Under the pieces are notes generated by a model. It ran no database searches and was not told the origin of the DNA. It saw nothing but the letters and a program-made list of their open reading frames with translations. DNA of 64,000 bases from Chloroflexota bacterium (GTDB taxonomy: Bacteria; Chloroflexota; UBA11872): NCBI GenBank assembly GCA_022820025.1, contig JAJEGF010000015.1:1-64000 (forward strand), in the 5' to 3' direction. This document shows, piece by piece, positions 60,815 through 64,000 of this stretch. How positions within the stretch are numbered: position 1 is the stretch's first letter; every line of letters starts with the position of its first letter. The translations under genes were made by a program, and so were the position numbers.

Positions 60815-61630
60815 CTAGGCCGTAGCGGGGGTTGCTCCGATCGGCAGGGTTACCTTGTCGGCGCCTGCTCCGGCGCCTCGATAATGGCGACCGTGCCCGC
60901 GACCGCAGTCGCGGAAGCCGGACTTACCGCGACCCTTCATGTGGGCGCCGCCCTCGGCCTCCAGGGCCGATTCGATGCGCTCGCGCATTGACTGGCGGAG
61001 TTCGTCGGCCTTGTCGGCGTCGACGCGGCCGTTCTCGATCGCTGCGGTCAGCCGCGTTTCGAAGGCCTCCATGGCAGCGTCCGTGACGGCGCTCACGTCG
61101 CCGTCGGCTTGCACGATGATGTCGGACAGGCTGTCGCCGTCGGAGAGGTTGGTTCGGATGTCCTCGACGGACACACCCGTCTCTTCCGAGACGATGCCGA
61201 CCAGCCCGACGCCCTTGCCGCCGACGCGGCCGCGGCTCTTGCCGCGCTTGCCTTCGTACGTACCGGCCAGCCAGTCGCGGACTCGCTGCTCGACGGCGGC
61301 CTTGTAGTCGTCCACCTGGTCGGACTCAAGCCGGCCGGCTTCCACCAGTGCGTCGACCTTGTCATCAAGTCCTGTCAGCGCGGCCGTGACCACGGCCTCC
61401 AGGTCGCCGCCCTCGGCTTCGATGATGTCGGCCAGCGACTCACCGCCCTGCAATCGAGTTCGTATTTCTTCCGTGCTGAGACCAGTCTGTTCCTCAATCG
61501 CCGTCGCGGCGTCGGACTTTCCGCCGCCGCGACCAAAGCCGCCATGCGCGAGTACCGCGCTGACCGTGACGGCGGTCAACAGAACGACAGCTGCCACCGC
61601 CGCAACGAGGGTTCGAATACGGAGTCTCAC
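60815..61630 (-). CDS. Secreted two-repeat helical protein with Gly/His-rich ends
   Basis: A 271-residue protein I cannot name. GTG 61630 has a strong AAAGGAGG and starts a signal peptide (RTLVAAVAAVVLLTAVTVSA) cleaved before HGGFGRGGGK. Two related ~85-residue units follow: unit 1 TGLSTEEIRTRLQGGESLAD with LDDKVDALVEAGRLESDQVD, unit 2 TGVSVEDIRTNLSDGDSLSD with ETRLTAAIENGRVDADKADE. A basic Gly/His tail (FRDCGRGHGRHYRGAG) could bind metal. The repeats resemble the short helical pairs of DUF2680/YckD-like secreted proteins. It lies beside a response regulator on the same strand and ends in a strong terminator. Possibly a periplasmic or extracellular stress or metal-binding protein. Confidence 0.6.
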   Translation of the reverse strand: MRLRIRTLVAAVAAVVLLTAVTVSAVLAHGGFGRGGGKSDAATAIEEQTGLSTEEIRTRLQGGESLADIIEAEGGDLEAVVTAALTGLDDKVDALVEAGRLESDQVDDYKAAVEQRVRDWLAGTYEGKRGKSRGRVGGKGVGLVGIVSEETGVSVEDIRTNLSDGDSLSDIIVQADGDVSAVTDAAMEAFETRLTAAIENGRVDADKADELRQSMRERIESALEAEGGAHMKGRGKSGFRDCGRGHGRHYRGAGAGADKVTLPIGATPATA

Positions 61631-61769
61631 GACGCCTCCTTTCGCAAGCGCTGGGCCAATGCGAGGCCAGCACAACGTTTACGAAAAGCAGTGTTGGGGC
61701 GGCTGATGGACGCGCGATGCACGGCCCATGCGAGTTCCGTGCATTTTTTCCGCGGGGCGCTGTGGGGCG

Positions 61770-62468
61770 CTACTCGTCGCTTGGCTGGGCGAAACGGTAG
61801 CCCACGCCAGGCACCGTGAGTACATAGCGCGGACGCGACGACACGGGTTCAATCCGCCTGCGCAGGTTGCGAATGTGGCTGTCGATAGAACGCGGCAGCG
61901 TGGGGCGATCATCGTCCACGATGCGCTCGACCAGGGCCTCTCGTGTAAACACGCGTCCGGGATGGCGCATCAGCGAGGCCAGCAGATCAAACTGCACCTT
62001 TGTCAGGGGGATCGTCTCGCCGTCGCGTCGGACCTGGCGAGTGCCCGGGTCCAATGTCAGACCCCCGACCCGAAGCGGTCCATCGTCCGGCTCCTCTGTA
62101 GAAGCTCGACGCAGCAGCGCATGCACACGCGCCACGACTTCACGGATGTCGAATGGCTTGGTGACGTAGTCATCGGCGCCGATCTGCAGGCCCACAACTT
62201 TGTCGGTGATGTCGTCGCGGGCGGTCAGCATGAGAACCGGAATGTTCGATTCGGCTCGGAGTTGACGGCAGACGTCCAGACCCTGGACATCAGGAAGCAT
62301 CAAGTCCAGCACCACGGCGTTGGGCCGGCGCTGACGCGCCAACCGTAGCGCCTCGGCTCCGTCGCCGGCGGTTATGACGCTGAATCCATCGCGCTCCAGG
62401 TAGGCGCGAACGACACGCCGGATGTCGGGCTCGTCGTCAACCACCAGGATTAGTCTCGAACTTGCCAT
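61770..62468 (-). CDS. OmpR/PhoB-family response regulator
   Basis: A 232-residue two-component regulator. Receiver domain: acidic pocket DDE (residues 11-13), phospho-acceptor Asp55 (VVLDLMLPD), and the conserved T and K in MLTARDDITDKVVG. The C-terminal winged helix includes FDLLASLMRHPGRVFTREAL and RSIDSHIRNLRRRIE. The ATG at 62468 is the natural start; the longer frame is spurious. It is divergent from a histidine kinase gene 209 bp away and upstream of, and co-directional with, the secreted two-repeat protein, which may be its target (inference). Confidence 0.92.
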   Translation of the reverse strand: MASSRLILVVDDEPDIRRVVRAYLERDGFSVITAGDGAEALRLARQRRPNAVVLDLMLPDVQGLDVCRQLRAESNIPVLMLTARDDITDKVVGLQIGADDYVTKPFDIREVVARVHALLRRASTEEPDDGPLRVGGLTLDPGTRQVRRDGETIPLTKVQFDLLASLMRHPGRVFTREALVERIVDDDRPTLPRSIDSHIRNLRRRIEPVSSRPRYVLTVPGVGYRFAQPSDE

Positions 62469-62677
62469 GCCGGGTTCTGCCGACCTTTCGGCATTAGATT
62501 CGATACCTTCGATTCTTACACGAGATCTTGGCGATGCCCGTCGACCGCAGCAGGCGCCCTGCTCCACGGTGCGTCTGCGATGGACAGCGTGCATAGCGCT
62601 TGCACACGGCATGCACGCGCGGTCGATACGCTCACGATTGGATGGAATCCGATACCGAGCCGGAGGTCGGCCGAGCG

Positions 62678-64000
62678 ATGAGCCTGCGTGTGCGTTTGAC
62701 GCTGGCGTTCGTGGCCGTGTCCCTGGTTGCTGTCGGAGTCACGGCACTGCTGATCAATCGGTCAATCGCCGCCAGCTTTCACCGCTACGCCACCAACGTT
62801 CGCGAGCGGCAGCAAACGGCCGTCGCCGAGCAACTCGGCCTTGCCTACGGCGCCAATGGCACGTTTCAGTTGCGCCGCGGCGGACCCGGTCGAGGTTTGC
62901 CCTACCTGGTTGTGGATCACAACGGTGCAATTGTCGGCGGGAACGTAGAACTCGGCCGTTTGGACCAGCCCCCCGATCTTGACCATTGGCGACCGATTCC
63001 CGTTGAGTCCGATGGCCGGGCCGTGGCCACGGCCTACTTTGCCGACGTTGGAAGCCGCGGCCTGCCGCGCGAAGTTCTCGCGCAGCTTCGATTTGCCGAG
63101 GACGTATTCCTTCGAGAAATCGGTATTGCGCTGCTGCTGGCCCTGCTGGCCGGCGCGGGTGCGGCGGTGGCCGTGGCCGTGTATTTGGCGCGGCAGGTCA
63201 CGCGGCCGGTTCGCACCCTGCGTGAGTCGGCTGAGGCCATCGCCCAAGGTGACCTCTCGCGACGCACCGGCATCCGGCGCACGGACGACATCGGCGCGCT
63301 GGCGCGCTCGTTCGACCAGATGACGGAGACGCTGGAGCGCAACGAGGAGTCGCGCCGCCAGCTCTTTGCGGACATTGCGCATGAGTTGCGAACGCCGCTC
63401 GCCGTGATTCGCAGCACCGTCCAGGCGCTGGGTGACGGGGTCTACAAGCCCAGCGCAACCCATGTTGAAACCGTTATGCGGCGCGTCGATATGTTGACCC
63501 AGCTCATCAACGACATTCGTGACCTCTCACTGGCGGACGTCGGCCAGCTACGACTTGCGACGACAAGTGTTTCGGCTCGTTCGCTCTTGGAGGCGGCCCG
63601 CGAACGCCATACCCCGCAGGCCGCGGAGCGCGAGCTGACGCTTGACAGCGAGATCACCGCGGGCGACGTAACGCTTCTGGTTGACCGGAACCGGATTGAC
63701 CAGGCTCTCGATAACCTCATTCGCAACGCCGCATTTCACACGCCTGGCGGAGGGACCATCACGCTTCAAGCACGCCGGACAACAGACGAGCGCGGACGAG
63801 CCTGGGTGTCGCTGGACGTCATTGACACCGGTGCTGGTTTCGATCCCGACGAGTTGACGCGGGTGTTCGACCGGTTCTATCGCGCGGATTCCTCGCGCAG
63901 CCGGGCGCAGGGTGGAACCGGGCTGGGCCTGGCCATCGTGCGCGGTATCGCACGGGCGCATGGGGGTGAGGCTTTCGCCCGCAACAACACCGATGGTCCC
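62678..64000 (+). CDS. Sensor histidine kinase (3' end outside window)
   Basis: The frame is open from ATG 62678 to the right edge (441 codons seen). Order: transmembrane helix 1 (LTLAFVAVSLVAVGVTALLI), a ~120-residue extracytoplasmic sensor region, helix 2 (IGIALLLALLAGAGAAVAVA), HAMP domain (RQVTRPVRTLRESAEAIAQG), the phospho-accepting H-box LFADIAHELRTPLAVIRS, and ATPase motifs N (DQALDNLIRNAAFHTP), G1 (VIDTGAGFDPDEL) and G2 (GGTGLGLAIVRGI). It should phosphorylate the divergent OmpR-type regulator. An in-frame ATG at 62642 would add 12 residues. The signal sensed is unknown. Confidence 0.92.
   Translation, partial: MSLRVRLTLAFVAVSLVAVGVTALLINRSIAASFHRYATNVRERQQTAVAEQLGLAYGANGTFQLRRGGPGRGLPYLVVDHNGAIVGGNVELGRLDQPPDLDHWRPIPVESDGRAVATAYFADVGSRGLPREVLAQLRFAEDVFLREIGIALLLALLAGAGAAVAVAVYLARQVTRPVRTLRESAEAIAQGDLSRRTGIRRTDDIGALARSFDQMTETLERNEESRRQLFADIAHELRTPLAVIRSTVQALGDGVYKPSATHVETVMRRVDMLTQLINDIRDLSLADVGQLRLATTSVSARSLLEAARERHTPQAAERELTLDSEITAGDVTLLVDRNRIDQALDNLIRNAAFHTPGGGTITLQARRTTDERGRAWVSLDVIDTGAGFDPDELTRVFDRFYRADSSRSRAQGGTGLGLAIVRGIARAHGGEAFARNNTDGP

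Overview
The window is GC-rich, densely coded bacterial chromosome. No phage, plasmid or IS gene was recognised. The gene mix suggests a free-living or host-associated heterotroph of the Chloroflexota, perhaps a SAR202/Dehalococcoidia-like marine or sponge-associated lineage. It includes a sarcosine oxidase operon, a sulfatase-like enzyme, a phytanoyl-CoA dioxygenase-family protein, aldo/keto reductases, an enolase-superfamily sugar-acid dehydratase, a Gfo/Idh/MocA dehydrogenase, and secreted fibronectin-III, leucine-rich and cadherin-repeat proteins. This placement is inferred from gene content and was not tested.

Layout. Positions 1-7.8 kb carry three large secreted or lipid-anchored proteins in one direction: an FN3 protein with a C-terminal zinc protease-like domain, a beta-propeller/LRR lipoprotein and an LRR/cadherin lipoprotein. 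At 7.8-9.2 kb a VapBC-type toxin-antitoxin pair sits between two ~200-bp direct repeats. Housekeeping genes follow at 9.2-15 kb: aconitase, an SthA-like flavoprotein, TrpRS and a NUDIX hydrolase. At 15-18.3 kb there is a large N6-adenine methyltransferase with a possible nuclease-like N-terminus, convergent with an XRE regulator. A long transketolase-like enzyme lies at 18.6-21.2 kb. Positions 21.6-27.5 kb (minus strand) hold soxB-soxD-soxA-soxG plus a metallo-beta-lactamase-fold gene, with overlapping ends. Three tandem small tail-anchored coiled-coil genes lie at 27.7-28.9 kb. Positions 29-40 kb carry an SLC13-type transporter with RCK_C domains, a zinc alcohol dehydrogenase, MscS, an orphan ABC ATPase next to a DtxR-type regulator with a candidate operator, glucan phosphorylase, a ferredoxin, a lipoprotein glycosidase and a Band-7 protein. 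Two tRNA genes (Val-TAC, Phe-GAA) follow at 40.3-40.5 kb.

From 40.6 to 60 kb the region is catabolic and accessory: sulfatase-like enzyme, aldo/keto reductase, phytanoyl-CoA dioxygenase family, RtcB, Gfo/Idh/MocA, and then six paralogous membrane-anchored alpha/beta hydrolases. An enolase-superfamily enzyme and a second aldo/keto reductase are interspersed. Decayed copies of the Gfo/Idh and aldo/keto reductase genes lie just upstream of hydrolases 4 and 6. These scars suggest the array grew by duplicating blocks that carried pieces of neighbouring genes. One paralogue has lost its nucleophilic serine.

The right end (60-64 kb) has a DUF1697 protein, a secreted two-repeat protein ended by a strong terminator, and a divergent response regulator/histidine kinase pair. 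The kinase runs off the window.

The best candidates for undescribed biology are the six-hydrolase array with its invariant C-terminal Cys-Trp-Cys motif, the three 11-residue-repeat coiled-coil genes, the single-chain restriction-modification candidate, and a family of intergenic elements with a fixed tag and variable palindromes.
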